Shown here in pieces: positions 27,335 to 35,959 of a DNA stretch of 64,000 bases; the first letter of the stretch is position 1; the number at the start of each line of letters is the position of its first letter. This DNA comes from Vibrio aerogenes (lineage in GTDB: Bacteria; Pseudomonadota; Gammaproteobacteria; Enterobacterales; Vibrionaceae), in NCBI RefSeq assembly GCF_024346755.1, contig NZ_AP024862.1, positions 620,001-684,000 on the forward strand, read 5' to 3'. The translations under genes were made by a program, and so were the position numbers. The notes under the pieces were generated by a model, which did not search any database, was not told the DNA's origin, and saw nothing but the letters and a program-made list of their open reading frames with translations.

Positions 27335-27898
27335 TCAGAGTTCTTCGATATTGACACCAACAGTAATTGCTCCAATAACCTGTCCGGATGATGGATCTGT
27401 AATGCTCATACTGACCTGAGACTGGAATGTCTGGGTCGATTCATCTTCTTCGACTTCACTGATGTGAATTGACTTAGGACCTTTAAGATAGGTTTGCTGC
27501 CACTTAGCTTCATCACCCTGCCAATAGTCTGAAGTCATTGAGCTTTGACCGACATTCAGTCCCTTGTTATCCATGATGAAGATTTCAGTAAACATGCCTT
27601 CACTCATCTCCTGCGTTTCTTTCAGTTTCATGGATAAGGGATTATTCAGGACCTGATTGATCAGGGTGGGGTTTGAAGCGCTGACTTCAGCTCGCCAGGT
27701 GTTATCCAGTTCAATAATCTGATTTTCCGATAATGACGCATTTTTTACGTTTTGGGCTTTAATGGCATCAATCACATCAGGCTGAGTTGTCAGGGGTTCA
27801 ATTTTAGAAAAAGCCAGTTCTTTCAGTTGTGCTTCATACTCATTTGCAGATAAAAATGTAGGGATTGCTGCTAGCGTGATTAAAAGCCATTGTTTCAT
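27335..27898 (-). CDS. Stand-alone periplasmic PDC/Cache-domain protein
   Basis: A 187-residue protein with a signal peptide (MKQWLLITLAAIPTFLSA) and no membrane anchor. The rest resembles one extracellular PDC/Cache sensor domain, with strands such as MFTEIFIMDNKGLNVGQS, SDYWQGDEAKWQ and SMSITDPSSGQVIGAITVGV, normally found inside membrane receptors. It is the first gene of a pair with the chemoreceptor, suggesting that it binds a ligand in the periplasm and presents it to that receptor. The ligand and the interaction are inference. Confidence 0.7.
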   Translation of the reverse strand: MKQWLLITLAAIPTFLSANEYEAQLKELAFSKIEPLTTQPDVIDAIKAQNVKNASLSENQIIELDNTWRAEVSASNPTLINQVLNNPLSMKLKETQEMSEGMFTEIFIMDNKGLNVGQSSMTSDYWQGDEAKWQQTYLKGPKSIHISEVEEDESTQTFQSQVSMSITDPSSGQVIGAITVGVNIEEL

Positions 27899-28102
27899 GA
27901 TCAGTTTTCCTTTGACAAAGACAGTAAAATAAATATAGGGGAGTGTTCATGAAATGCTAAATATTTCACTCAATTAAATTGATTGTCGTGTCAATAGTGA
28001 GGGATGCAGCAGATAAATTTGTATGATGTGAACAAGGCGTCAATGGTCTGGGCTGTTGTTATCAATCAGTTTTTTCAGGATTTTGATGATTGCGTCGATG
28101 GC

Positions 28103-28140
28103 TTTCGTCCCGGCGGGAAAATCCACCCGCAGGGACGAAA
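28103..28140. other. Strong hairpin downstream of the EAL gene, no T-tract on the transcript side
   Basis: tttcgtccc pairs with gggacgaaa, and inside it gcggg pairs with cccgc around an 8-base loop, giving a 14-bp stem with a single mismatched pair. It lies 7 bases after the EAL gene stop (minus strand). In that direction no U-run follows, so it may act as an mRNA 3' stabiliser rather than a classical terminator. Confidence 0.5.
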
Positions 28141-28146
28141 AGGTAT

Positions 28147-30504
28147 TCAGGTGAATGTTTTATTTTGTTGTCTGATGAACACAGCCAGTTCATCTGCAGG
28201 AACCGGACGGCTGATATGGTAACCCTGGGCATATTCGCAGCCATGCTGTGCCAGCCAGTCGATGGCTTCCTGAGTTTCCACCCCTTCAGCCACCGTTTGT
28301 AAGCGAAATTGATGCGCAAGCCGGATAGTCGACAGTGCGATATGCTGGTCCTGCATATTTTCAGCGACATTGAGGATAAATGCTTTGTCTATTTTCAGCT
28401 CACTGGCGGGCAGATTTTTCAGCTGGGATAGTGAGGAGTAGCCGGTCCCGTAATCATCAATAGAAATTGCCAGTCCCTGCTCAGAGAGGTGGCGGAGGAC
28501 AGACAAAGCATATTCCGGATCGTCGGCAAGTGTACTTTCTGTAATTTCGAGAGAAATTGCATCAATTGGTAATCCATATTGCTCAAACAGGGCGGTTATT
28601 TTTTGAGCAAAGCCTGCCTGTTTGAGGTTGATGGCAGAAATATTGACCGCCACATTCAGGTTAATTCCCTGCTGTCGCCATTGCGCAACCTGGGACATCG
28701 CAGCATGCAGGACCCAGTCTGTTAAAGCATTAATTTGTCCTGTAGTTTCTGCAATATGAATAAATTCATCCGGAGAAATCATGCCCCGTGAAGGATGGTG
28801 CCAGCGAACCAGCGCTTCAGCTTTATCGATCTGCTTTGTTTTTAAATTCAGTTTGGGCTGATAGAAAAGGGCCAGCTGGCTGGAGCGGATTGCTTCGGAA
28901 AGGTCATTGATCAGTTTGACCCGGCTAATTGCCTGATCGGCCATGCGGGTCGCAAATTCGACTGATGGCATGTTCAGTTTGAGGGCTTCCTGCAGGGCAA
29001 TCCCGGCATTATGAACCAGTTCCCTTGCTGTATTGCCATGTTTGGGATAATAGCAAAAGCCAGAGATTCGGTGCACAGTGACTGAAATATGCTGTAGATG
29101 GCAGCGGACTTCATCATTGTCTGAAATCAGATGAACAGGTTGATGAGAGACGGTTGATTCAGTCAATGGGACCAGTGCTGCAAATTCAGCAGATTCCAGC
29201 TGATAAAATTGTGCGTTTTGATCTGACCGTAACAACATGTTTGCTGTGGCAATCTGCAATTCATCGCCGGTATCAATACCGAGGCTGTAATTTAAATCAA
29301 TAAACTCTGCCAGCCTGAAACGGATCAGACAAAAGGGGCCTTCTCCGGCCTGAATCCGGGAGTCAATATCTTCTGAAAGCTTTTTCTTGTTTGGCAGATG
29401 GGTTAAATCTGAATGGTAAGCCAGAAAATTCAGTGCCTGCTGGCGTTCGGCAATCGCACAATTCATGAGATTAAATTCATTGGCCAGCACTCCCAGTTCA
29501 TCTCTGCGGTTGACTGTCAGAATTGGCTGACAGGTGCCCTGGGCAACCTGTTTGGTTTTTGCTGCAAAAATTCTGAGGGGCTGGGCAATATTTTTGGACA
29601 GTTTATACGCAGCAATAATTGAAAAACCAAAAGTACCGACGACAACAAGCAGAATATGAAACCAGCGTTTTGTGAATGTCGCCAGCAGATCATCACGGGA
29701 ATCATATAAAACCGCCACAATGGTTTTGTTATCCATGGTGCCAACCGGACGCCATGTCGACACATAATCAGGATTATCTGCCTCGATCAGCGGTCTGAAG
29801 TGCTCGCTGTGGTTTATCTTTGCAGGCAATTGAGTATTACTGGTCGCAAAAAGAAGCCATGTATTGTCCGGTGTGACCGGAGGAACCGATCGGCGATGAT
29901 AGTAAGCTAAATCGACGTTCATGCCGGTTAATAAAGCGAGATGTCTGGCCAGCTCCGTATCCAGTGCAAATCCAAATCCTATCCACGCGATAATTTGTGT
30001 GTCACTTTTGAGCGGGACCAGAATCGTCTGGTAAATTGTGTTGTCGCTTTGATGAAAAATTTGTTGCTCATGAGATGAAAGCCGGGTTAGGCCATGATTG
30101 AGCAATGATGTCGATTGTTCCGGATGCGTTTCCCGGGTGGCTTTATCATAGATAAGTTTGGTCATTAAATTTCCCTCCTTATCCAGAGCCAGCGTTAAAT
30201 CAGCATCAATCCGTTGCCGGTGATTATTGAGTGCGGCAGCAAACTTTTGCGCATCTTCACTGAACGCTTGTTTGAGCCCGAAGTCTTTGGCCACAGTTAA
30301 TGCAAAATCTGACAGGAATTTGCGTCTTTCTTCCAGCTGATTCTGCAAAACGGCTCTGGCAGTATTTAGCCTGAGCTGTGTTTGTTCCTGACCGGCCTGA
30401 AAATTTGACTGGTAAACAGAATAAAAGAGGATGCACTGAACCGTGATCAACAGGGCTAAAAACGAAAGCAGAATTTGCATTTGAATACTGCGAAAGCGCA
30501 ACAT
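28147..30504 (-). CDS. c-di-GMP phosphodiesterase (sensor-HAMP-degenerate GGDEF-EAL)
   Basis: A 785-residue membrane enzyme: TM1 at ~9-28, a periplasmic sensor of about 240 residues, TM2 at ~270-290, a HAMP domain, then GGDEF and EAL. The GGDEF site is degenerate (QLESAEFA where RLGGDEFA is expected), so no cyclase activity is predicted. The EAL domain keeps its key residues: KAEALVRWHHP, VAVNISAINL, SLEITEST, IDDYGTGYSS, LKIDKAFI and VAEGVET. It should therefore hydrolyse c-di-GMP and favour motility. GGAGATAG precedes ATG 30504. It is upstream of the receptor pair on the same strand but about 250 bases away. Confidence 0.9.
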   Translation of the reverse strand: MLRFRSIQMQILLSFLALLITVQCILFYSVYQSNFQAGQEQTQLRLNTARAVLQNQLEERRKFLSDFALTVAKDFGLKQAFSEDAQKFAAALNNHRQRIDADLTLALDKEGNLMTKLIYDKATRETHPEQSTSLLNHGLTRLSSHEQQIFHQSDNTIYQTILVPLKSDTQIIAWIGFGFALDTELARHLALLTGMNVDLAYYHRRSVPPVTPDNTWLLFATSNTQLPAKINHSEHFRPLIEADNPDYVSTWRPVGTMDNKTIVAVLYDSRDDLLATFTKRWFHILLVVVGTFGFSIIAAYKLSKNIAQPLRIFAAKTKQVAQGTCQPILTVNRRDELGVLANEFNLMNCAIAERQQALNFLAYHSDLTHLPNKKKLSEDIDSRIQAGEGPFCLIRFRLAEFIDLNYSLGIDTGDELQIATANMLLRSDQNAQFYQLESAEFAALVPLTESTVSHQPVHLISDNDEVRCHLQHISVTVHRISGFCYYPKHGNTARELVHNAGIALQEALKLNMPSVEFATRMADQAISRVKLINDLSEAIRSSQLALFYQPKLNLKTKQIDKAEALVRWHHPSRGMISPDEFIHIAETTGQINALTDWVLHAAMSQVAQWRQQGINLNVAVNISAINLKQAGFAQKITALFEQYGLPIDAISLEITESTLADDPEYALSVLRHLSEQGLAISIDDYGTGYSSLSQLKNLPASELKIDKAFILNVAENMQDQHIALSTIRLAHQFRLQTVAEGVETQEAIDWLAQHGCEYAQGYHISRPVPADELAVFIRQQNKTFT

Positions 30505-30639
30505 GATGACTATCTCCGTTAAAGTCAGGATCCTGAATGTAACCCGGTCTCAGGAAGTGGCTGGAGCGGTTCCGGATTATCTCAATGTTTCTGTTTTTTG
30601 CAAGCGAAATGATGAATCAGTTGAATTTGAGATATGAAT

Positions 30640-30656
30640 CAGGGAACAGACCCTGG
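30640..30656. repeat. Degenerate copy of the cagggtc..gaccctg stem-loop
   Basis: cagggaacagaccctgg is a weakened form of the hairpins at 11303 and 34629. It directly abuts the next palindrome. Confidence 0.4.
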
Positions 30657-30713
30657 AGCGTGTTTATCTTTCATCGCCGTTCCTGTTGGAGGCTATGAAA
30701 GATAAACACGCTC
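30656..30713. repeat. 58-bp palindromic element, copy 1
   Basis: A 19-bp perfect inverted repeat, gagcgtgtttatctttcat (30656-30674) and its reverse complement (30695-30713), encloses a 20-base asymmetric loop. The same element lies in reverse orientation at 45961-46016, with one loop base changed. Neither copy codes. It looks like a dispersed REP/MITE-type unit. Confidence 0.8.
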
Positions 30714-30717
30714 TAAC

Positions 30718-30771
30718 CAGCAGCCAGTCAACTTTTGCCAAGCACAGACTTGAGGTGATCTGAGATATATT
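30718..30771. repeat. Degenerate right end of the 265-bp MITE-like element
   Basis: The stretch with agccagtcaact and cttgaggtgatctgagatat aligns base for base, with scattered substitutions, to the right end of the 265-bp element (12143-12190). It directly follows the 58-bp palindrome. Confidence 0.5.
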
Positions 30772-31110
30772 CTTTGTCTTTTGTGTTCAATAATGGTTTA
30801 TTTTTTTATTTACCAGATTAATATTCATGCTGGTTTGCCTTTTTATACAGTTCTCGCACAATGTAAAAAACATTGTTTTATACCGTCGACTGTATTTTTT
30901 AATTAATCCTGTGATTGTGTGAAGTTTCATAATTAAGTGTTTTATTTCATCTGAAATAGAGTATTTCATTCGATATATCAGGATGTTATGATAACATTTT
31001 TTAGTGATAAAATTATAATTTACTGATTAAATTCAGATCAGCTTAGGTTAGGTTCGCTATTGTGAGACGGAGAACTCTGCAATGGCATGGAATTCCGGTG
31101 AATAACTTGT

Positions 31111-32661
31111 ATGAAATTTTCACAAAGAGCAAATATCAGCAGAATTGGTGTACAGCTGACGGGACTGATGTTTGAAAAACATGGCTATATATTTCGTGAA
31201 CAACCGGTCAGTGATTGTGGTATTGATGCCCATATTGAGCGTATAAAAGAGGATAGTCTGGCTTCCGGTGAATTAATTGCGTTGCAGATTAAATCAGGAA
31301 AGTCATGGTTTCGTGAAAGGAATGAAACGGGCTTTGTATACCGCGGAAATATTGCACATTTAGAATACTGGCTTGGTCATTCATTACCAGTCTTAATTGT
31401 TTTGTGTGATATACAAAAGGGAATTGTATATTGGCAGTCAATCTGTCAGAAAACTGTGGAATATACATCGAAGGGGTGGAAAATAACGATACCTTTTTCA
31501 CAGCAGGTGGATCAGGAAACAAAGCAGCACTTATTCCGGTTTATTAAAAACACGTCCGTTCAGGATGGTCAAAATGAAACCGTGATGCAGGCTGTTTGTA
31601 CGTCTGTGGCCACACCAAAGAATCAATCTGAGGAGAAAAGCAGCGAAGAGGTCCGGCCCAGCATCCTTCGCAAAAAACAATGGACTGCAGCCTTTAAGCG
31701 ATATTGTTTTTATATCTATTCTGCTTTTTGTTTATTTACGTTGTTCAGGGACAGCCTGGGTCATGATGGGTATTTTGCTTTTCATTCTTTAGTGCGTTCC
31801 CTGCAATCTCCCGGAGAGGAAGGGTCGCTGTTTGTTGTGCTTGGACTATGGTGCTTTTGGTTTATTCGCTATTCACTCCGTTTTCGTCATCTGGCTATTT
31901 CTCTGGTACTGAAATATGTGACAAAGTACAAAGAAAAAATAACACTCAGACCCAGACTCATTGTTGAGCTGAATTATTTGGCAAAACGGTTTTTTTTCTA
32001 TCTGTACTGTATATTTTGTCTGATGTTACTGCTTTCTTCGAGTCTGGATTCGCACCGTAATTTTTCATTCATCCAGATAAAGTCGGTGTTTTCTCAGCCC
32101 GGAAGCATGCTGACGATACTGACTCTGGTGATGATCGGTTTATTATTATTTTTCCGCGGCTATTTACCCGGAAAGCGAAAGCGTTATTCACAGGGGGTGA
32201 CTGAGTTGCTTTTTTTAATCAAAGGCAGCTGTTTCTATCTCTATACCATTTATTGCCTCTTCCTTTTATTGGGTGCCAGTCTTGATGCTGATGACCATGT
32301 TTCAATCTTCCAGTTAATGAATGAATTTTTTATCTCCGACGGTGGCAGTATTCTGTTATTACATACCGGCATATGGTTGAGCTGGTGTTTTTACCGGACG
32401 ATTGAACCCGGCGTTCAGTATTATTCCGGGCGAATCCGGACCTTGGTATTCAGATTGAAAAGAGGGATGTTTTATTTCTATTCCGGGACCAGCCTGATCA
32501 TTGGGATAAAACTTGTTATGAATACAGAAATACCAGAATATGGATTAACGATGTCGGAACTGTTTTGCCAGGATAGTACCATTCAGTGTATTTGCCTGAT
32601 GATTGTATGGCTGCTTTTATTGGTGAGATGGTATTTACCGGCACTGATTTTATCTGTTTGA
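31111..32661 (+). CDS. DUF4365 nuclease-like domain fused to four two-helix membrane repeats
   Basis: A 516-residue protein. Residues ~8-148 resemble DUF4365, a PD-(D/E)XK nuclease-like fold: Asp39 (CGIDAHIE) and Gln59-x-Lys61 (ALQIKSGKSW) match the catalytic D...QxK pattern. A polar linker (~150-190) follows. Then come four homologous units of ~62 residues starting near 196, 292, 370 and 450. Each has the pattern FYxYxxxCLxxLxxxSLD, a ~25-residue loop, a second helix and a basic W/FxRxYLP end, giving eight predicted helices with basic linkers. I know no characterised protein with this architecture. DUF4365 domains are found in defence-type genes, so a membrane-tethered DNA-targeting protein is possible but unproven. 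The ribosome-binding site is weak. Confidence 0.7.
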   Translation: MKFSQRANISRIGVQLTGLMFEKHGYIFREQPVSDCGIDAHIERIKEDSLASGELIALQIKSGKSWFRERNETGFVYRGNIAHLEYWLGHSLPVLIVLCDIQKGIVYWQSICQKTVEYTSKGWKITIPFSQQVDQETKQHLFRFIKNTSVQDGQNETVMQAVCTSVATPKNQSEEKSSEEVRPSILRKKQWTAAFKRYCFYIYSAFCLFTLFRDSLGHDGYFAFHSLVRSLQSPGEEGSLFVVLGLWCFWFIRYSLRFRHLAISLVLKYVTKYKEKITLRPRLIVELNYLAKRFFFYLYCIFCLMLLLSSSLDSHRNFSFIQIKSVFSQPGSMLTILTLVMIGLLLFFRGYLPGKRKRYSQGVTELLFLIKGSCFYLYTIYCLFLLLGASLDADDHVSIFQLMNEFFISDGGSILLLHTGIWLSWCFYRTIEPGVQYYSGRIRTLVFRLKRGMFYFYSGTSLIIGIKLVMNTEIPEYGLTMSELFCQDSTIQCICLMIVWLLLLVRWYLPALILSV

Positions 32662-32724
32662 CCTGACCCCAATATGTCGGCCCCAATATGCCTGTCCCTG
32701 TAAAATCATTTGAAAGGAGAATAT

Positions 32725-33267
32725 ATGCTGAATTCAGAAACATCCCGTATCAGACTGACGGCTCCGTCTGTTGCCCATGCGGCTGAAGTTTATGATGCTA
32801 TACAAGAAAGTAAAACCGTACTGGAAGAATATCTTCCCTGGGTACCAGAGCACATGACACAGGCGTTTGTTGTCAGCACAACGGAGGAGGCGATACAGAA
32901 TTTTGAGACTTGTCAGAAAGAGCTCAGACTGACTATCTGGCACCGGCAGACGAATTGCTTACTTGGGATGATTGGATTAATTATCCGTGATATGTCCGTG
33001 CCATATTTTGAAATTGGCTACTGGCTCAGGACATCGGTGACAGGTCACGGCTATGCCTCAGAAGCTGTGGGGCTTGTGGAGCAATATGCGATTGAAAAAT
33101 TCGGAGCGCTGCGGATTGAGATCAAAGCGGCCTCCTGCAACATGAAAAGCCGGGCAGTTGCTGAACGTTGTGGTTATCAGTTTGATGGCATCCTCCGCAA
33201 TGCCCGGCGGTTACCATCAGGAAAACTGGCGCATACAGCCATTTACAGCAAGACTTACCCAGAATAA
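32725..33267 (+). CDS. RimJ/RimL-type GNAT acetyltransferase
   Basis: About 180 residues from ATG 32725, which follows AAGGAGA. RimJ/L-like features are RIRLTAPSVAHAAEVYDAI, the block FEIGYWLRTSVTGHGYASEAV containing the acetyl-CoA loop, and the C-terminal KSRAVAERCGYQFDGILRN. It acetylates an unknown amine, possibly a ribosomal protein or a toxic small molecule. It converges with the yjf operon. Confidence 0.85.
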   Translation: MLNSETSRIRLTAPSVAHAAEVYDAIQESKTVLEEYLPWVPEHMTQAFVVSTTEEAIQNFETCQKELRLTIWHRQTNCLLGMIGLIIRDMSVPYFEIGYWLRTSVTGHGYASEAVGLVEQYAIEKFGALRIEIKAASCNMKSRAVAERCGYQFDGILRNARRLPSGKLAHTAIYSKTYPE

Positions 33268-33279
33268 GCGGATACAAAT

Positions 33280-34614
33280 TTAATCCGTCACAATATGTGG
33301 CATAAAGCGTTCGTGTTTGACTTTCAGTACTTCACCGGTGAATTCCCGCACAGCAATGCCTGATGACTCCATATCCAGCGGGAGTCCTTGATCCCATGGC
33401 GCGAGCCAGGTACAGACAATTGCGCGTGTGTGGCCACCATCTGCTGATGTGGTTGGACAAACAGCCTGATAAATACAGTCGTCTTCAGCATAGAATCCTT
33501 CCGTTTCATGAGTCAGCTGGTCATTTTCATAGAAGCCGATATTGTTGCTCATCCGGCCCTGAAGTGGTTTACGGACATAGTTTTTCAGCCAGGGCGGTTT
33601 GTCCATATAAGAAGGAATCACATATTGCCATGCGGCTTCATTTTCGTGAACAAACTGAGCCAGCGCCGGATCGTCAGCAGCAAGCACATCTTTCAGATAA
33701 GTCAGCCAGGCCCAGACACCTTTGTTTGAAATAAACCAACGCCACGCCGGTTCAAGAAAGCGGGTTTTACCAGCCCATTTTTGCCACTCTGTGAGTGGGT
33801 TAGGGGAGTCCGCGTATAAATCGGCGACCATATCTTCCCAGGGATATAAAGTAAATATGACATCAACTTCGATCTCATCCAGCACCCATTTGTTGCGGCT
33901 GGCAGAAAAGTCATATCTGAGCTGGTTGATATCTGAAAACAGAACGATATCGTCGCAATGATCATTAAATGTGTGGAAAAGCAGTTCTGTTGTGATGCAG
34001 TCTTCGGTGATGTTCGTATCACATAAAAAAGCAATACGTTTTTCCTGCGGGCCTAAAACTTTGCGGATATTTTTAGCCAGATTTTCCTGATGCAGATTGT
34101 ACTGTGCCTGCTCACGTCCCAGCCGGGTGAGCAAATGGTGCTGCATCACCACACTGTCATAATACATCGTCGGTGTATCGAGGTTCCCTTCATAAAACCC
34201 GAGGACTTTTCCCTGTTCAAAGTCATAGGCAATGTCAAAGCGGCCATAAATAGCTTCATGCTCATTTTGAAAGGTGTAAATGGCGTAATCGACAAATTCC
34301 GGATAGGCCTGAATAAATTCTTTGCCGTAAAACTCAGGAATCAGATGCCGGTATTTGGCACTGAAAAGAAAATCGAGCGAATCAGCCAGCAAATTATAAA
34401 CCTGCTCGGACGCAATATTCAGTGCTTTGACTTCCTCACGGGTGAACGTGTAAAACGGAGTTTGACCGGATTGGTTCTCCGGAAATACAAATTCATCTTG
34501 CAGTGGTGTCAATGGCGTTTGGTCGCCATGAAGTGCGGCAATTGCGGTTGTACGGGGGCAATCGTCCTCCAGTTGATCATAATCCGGAACGACATTCAGT
34601 GTGATTTTTCTCAT
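33280..34614 (-). CDS. yjfC: YjfC-like glutathionylspermidine synthase-family ATP-grasp protein
   Basis: A 444-residue protein of the GSP_synth family. Key blocks are YGRFDIAYDF and KVLGFYEGNLDTPT in the N-terminal half, EPAWRWFISNKGVWAWL, and the C-terminal YVRKPLQGRMSNNIGFYEND, which holds the nucleotide-binding loop of this ATP-grasp-like fold. E. coli YjfC and YgiC belong here; they lack the amidase half of true glutathionylspermidine synthetase and their substrates are unknown. It is the last gene of the yjf-type operon but is separated from it by a hairpin at 34629. Confidence 0.85.
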   Translation of the reverse strand: MRKITLNVVPDYDQLEDDCPRTTAIAALHGDQTPLTPLQDEFVFPENQSGQTPFYTFTREEVKALNIASEQVYNLLADSLDFLFSAKYRHLIPEFYGKEFIQAYPEFVDYAIYTFQNEHEAIYGRFDIAYDFEQGKVLGFYEGNLDTPTMYYDSVVMQHHLLTRLGREQAQYNLHQENLAKNIRKVLGPQEKRIAFLCDTNITEDCITTELLFHTFNDHCDDIVLFSDINQLRYDFSASRNKWVLDEIEVDVIFTLYPWEDMVADLYADSPNPLTEWQKWAGKTRFLEPAWRWFISNKGVWAWLTYLKDVLAADDPALAQFVHENEAAWQYVIPSYMDKPPWLKNYVRKPLQGRMSNNIGFYENDQLTHETEGFYAEDDCIYQAVCPTTSADGGHTRAIVCTWLAPWDQGLPLDMESSGIAVREFTGEVLKVKHERFMPHIVTD

Positions 34615-34628
34615 GGTAAACTTTTCAA

Positions 34629-34650
34629 GCCAGGGTCAACAGACCCTGGC
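34629..34650. terminator. Hairpin between yjfM and yjfC
   Basis: A perfect 9-bp stem, gccagggtc / gaccctggc, with an ACAA-type loop. It may attenuate yjfC expression. It is almost identical to the hairpin at 11303. Confidence 0.5.
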
Positions 34651-34744
34651 TATTTTCTGACGAATCTCTCTTTCAGACGAATATTTCAAACAAACCACCG
34701 GAGTTTGTTGTCCGGAGTGTTTGTTTGTACCGGATGCGACTCAC

Positions 34745-35458
34745 TTAACCGCCCCAGGAACGGGAACTTCCCCAGCTCATCGAGCTTGAACGGCTTGAAG
34801 AACGCTTGGTCGAAAAAGCTTGCCTCGACTGGGATAAAGTCGACTTGGAATAATGACTTTTCGACTTACTTTTGATCTGGTTGGCTCGTTCAGCGGCTGT
34901 TTTCCGGGTTGTTTTGGCGCTATAGACTTTCCGTTCTTTGCGGGCAACCGTCTGATAGCGGTTCCAGCTTGAGTAACGATAAGAAGGGTAGGTATTGAAA
35001 AATGAAGGCCGGCTGTATCTTCGGCAATCGATATCGTTGGTCAGCAAGTCTTCAAGATCACAATCGCCGTAACCATTTCCGCCTCGGCGCGTATACGAGT
35101 GAAGTTTCTGAGCCAGTCTTGCCCCGGCATATCCGGCCAGTGCTCCTGTGGCAATTGGTAAAGCATACTCAACCAGGCCTGAGCTATGATTTCGATCTTC
35201 CATGGCAATTTTAATCACTTTTTCGCCATTTGCATCATAGTCATAGCGGGCATCAACAATATCCGGATTTGTTTTCTTTATTTCAGAAACAAATGATTTC
35301 AGCTCTTCCTGTTCTTTGTTGAGTTTCAGAAGCGCCTGATCAACGGCGGCCTGAATTTGTTCCGGTGTCGGATCCCTGTAAACGACTTTGGGTGGTTCTT
35401 CACCGCATCCTGTCAGTAATACTGCGCCACTGACTAAGGCGATCGTTTCCCTTTTCAT
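34745..35458 (-). CDS. yjfM: YjfM-like DUF1190-type lipoprotein
   Basis: A 237-residue lipoprotein: lipobox LLTGC with Cys18 as lipidation site, a charged helical region (~30-80), a short Gly/Ala hydrophobic stretch (EYALPIATGALAGYAG) and a long Ser/Arg/Lys-rich tail ending SSSMSWGSSRSWGG. The tail and the operon position match the YjfM/YgiB (DUF1190) group. The function is unknown. Confidence 0.7.
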   Translation of the reverse strand: MKRETIALVSGAVLLTGCGEEPPKVVYRDPTPEQIQAAVDQALLKLNKEQEELKSFVSEIKKTNPDIVDARYDYDANGEKVIKIAMEDRNHSSGLVEYALPIATGALAGYAGARLAQKLHSYTRRGGNGYGDCDLEDLLTNDIDCRRYSRPSFFNTYPSYRYSSWNRYQTVARKERKVYSAKTTRKTAAERANQIKSKSKSHYSKSTLSQSRQAFSTKRSSSRSSSMSWGSSRSWGG

Positions 35459-35528
35459 AATAATTCCGCAGTTATATTTTTAAATGAATTCGTCATTGAA
35501 CAGATACCTGTCAAATTTTGGGCAGAGA

Positions 35529-35954
35529 TTAGTAGTTCATCGCGGTTGCATTTAAAGCACCGATAGCGATAGAAATACCTGCAATCAGAATACCCATTGC
35601 AGCTTCTCCGTTTTTGATACGTTCAATGACTTTCGGAAAAGGAAAACGGATGAGATAAAACAGAATGATCTGGACCAGCAGCGCGATAATCCCCCAAATG
35701 ACAAAGTCGACAATATTGGCCGACACATTCATCGCGGTGGTGAGCGGGATAATAAAGCCAATCAGTGCTCCGACGAAAGAAATCGCCGCTGAGACGTTAT
35801 TTTCTTTAATGAGCTTCAGTTCATCATGCGGGGTTGAAAGCGTATACAGAAAGGTAAAAATCCCGGTCATTACGACGGCAGTAATAAAATAGGCAAGGAA
35901 AGGCAGTACGCCTGAAAGAGATTCCATTAAGTTAAAATGTTCAGAGTTAAACAT
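35529..35954 (-). CDS. yjfL: YjfL-like DUF350 membrane protein
   Basis: A 141-residue inner-membrane protein with four helices (residues ~18-40, ~55-75, ~82-103, ~118-138) and the DUF350 features AAISFVGALIGFIIPL and DFVIWGIIALLVQI. It starts 5 bases after the yjfK stop with AAGGTAAA upstream. The function is unknown. Confidence 0.85.
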   Translation of the reverse strand: MFNSEHFNLMESLSGVLPFLAYFITAVVMTGIFTFLYTLSTPHDELKLIKENNVSAAISFVGALIGFIIPLTTAMNVSANIVDFVIWGIIALLVQIILFYLIRFPFPKVIERIKNGEAAMGILIAGISIAIGALNATAMNY

Positions 35955-35959
35955 GGTGG

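Noticed and set aside
30787..30969. 60-codon minus-strand frame in the AT-rich gap
   Set aside because: No ribosome-binding site, Lys/Asn/Ile bias expected from AT-rich noise, and it lies next to repeat debris.
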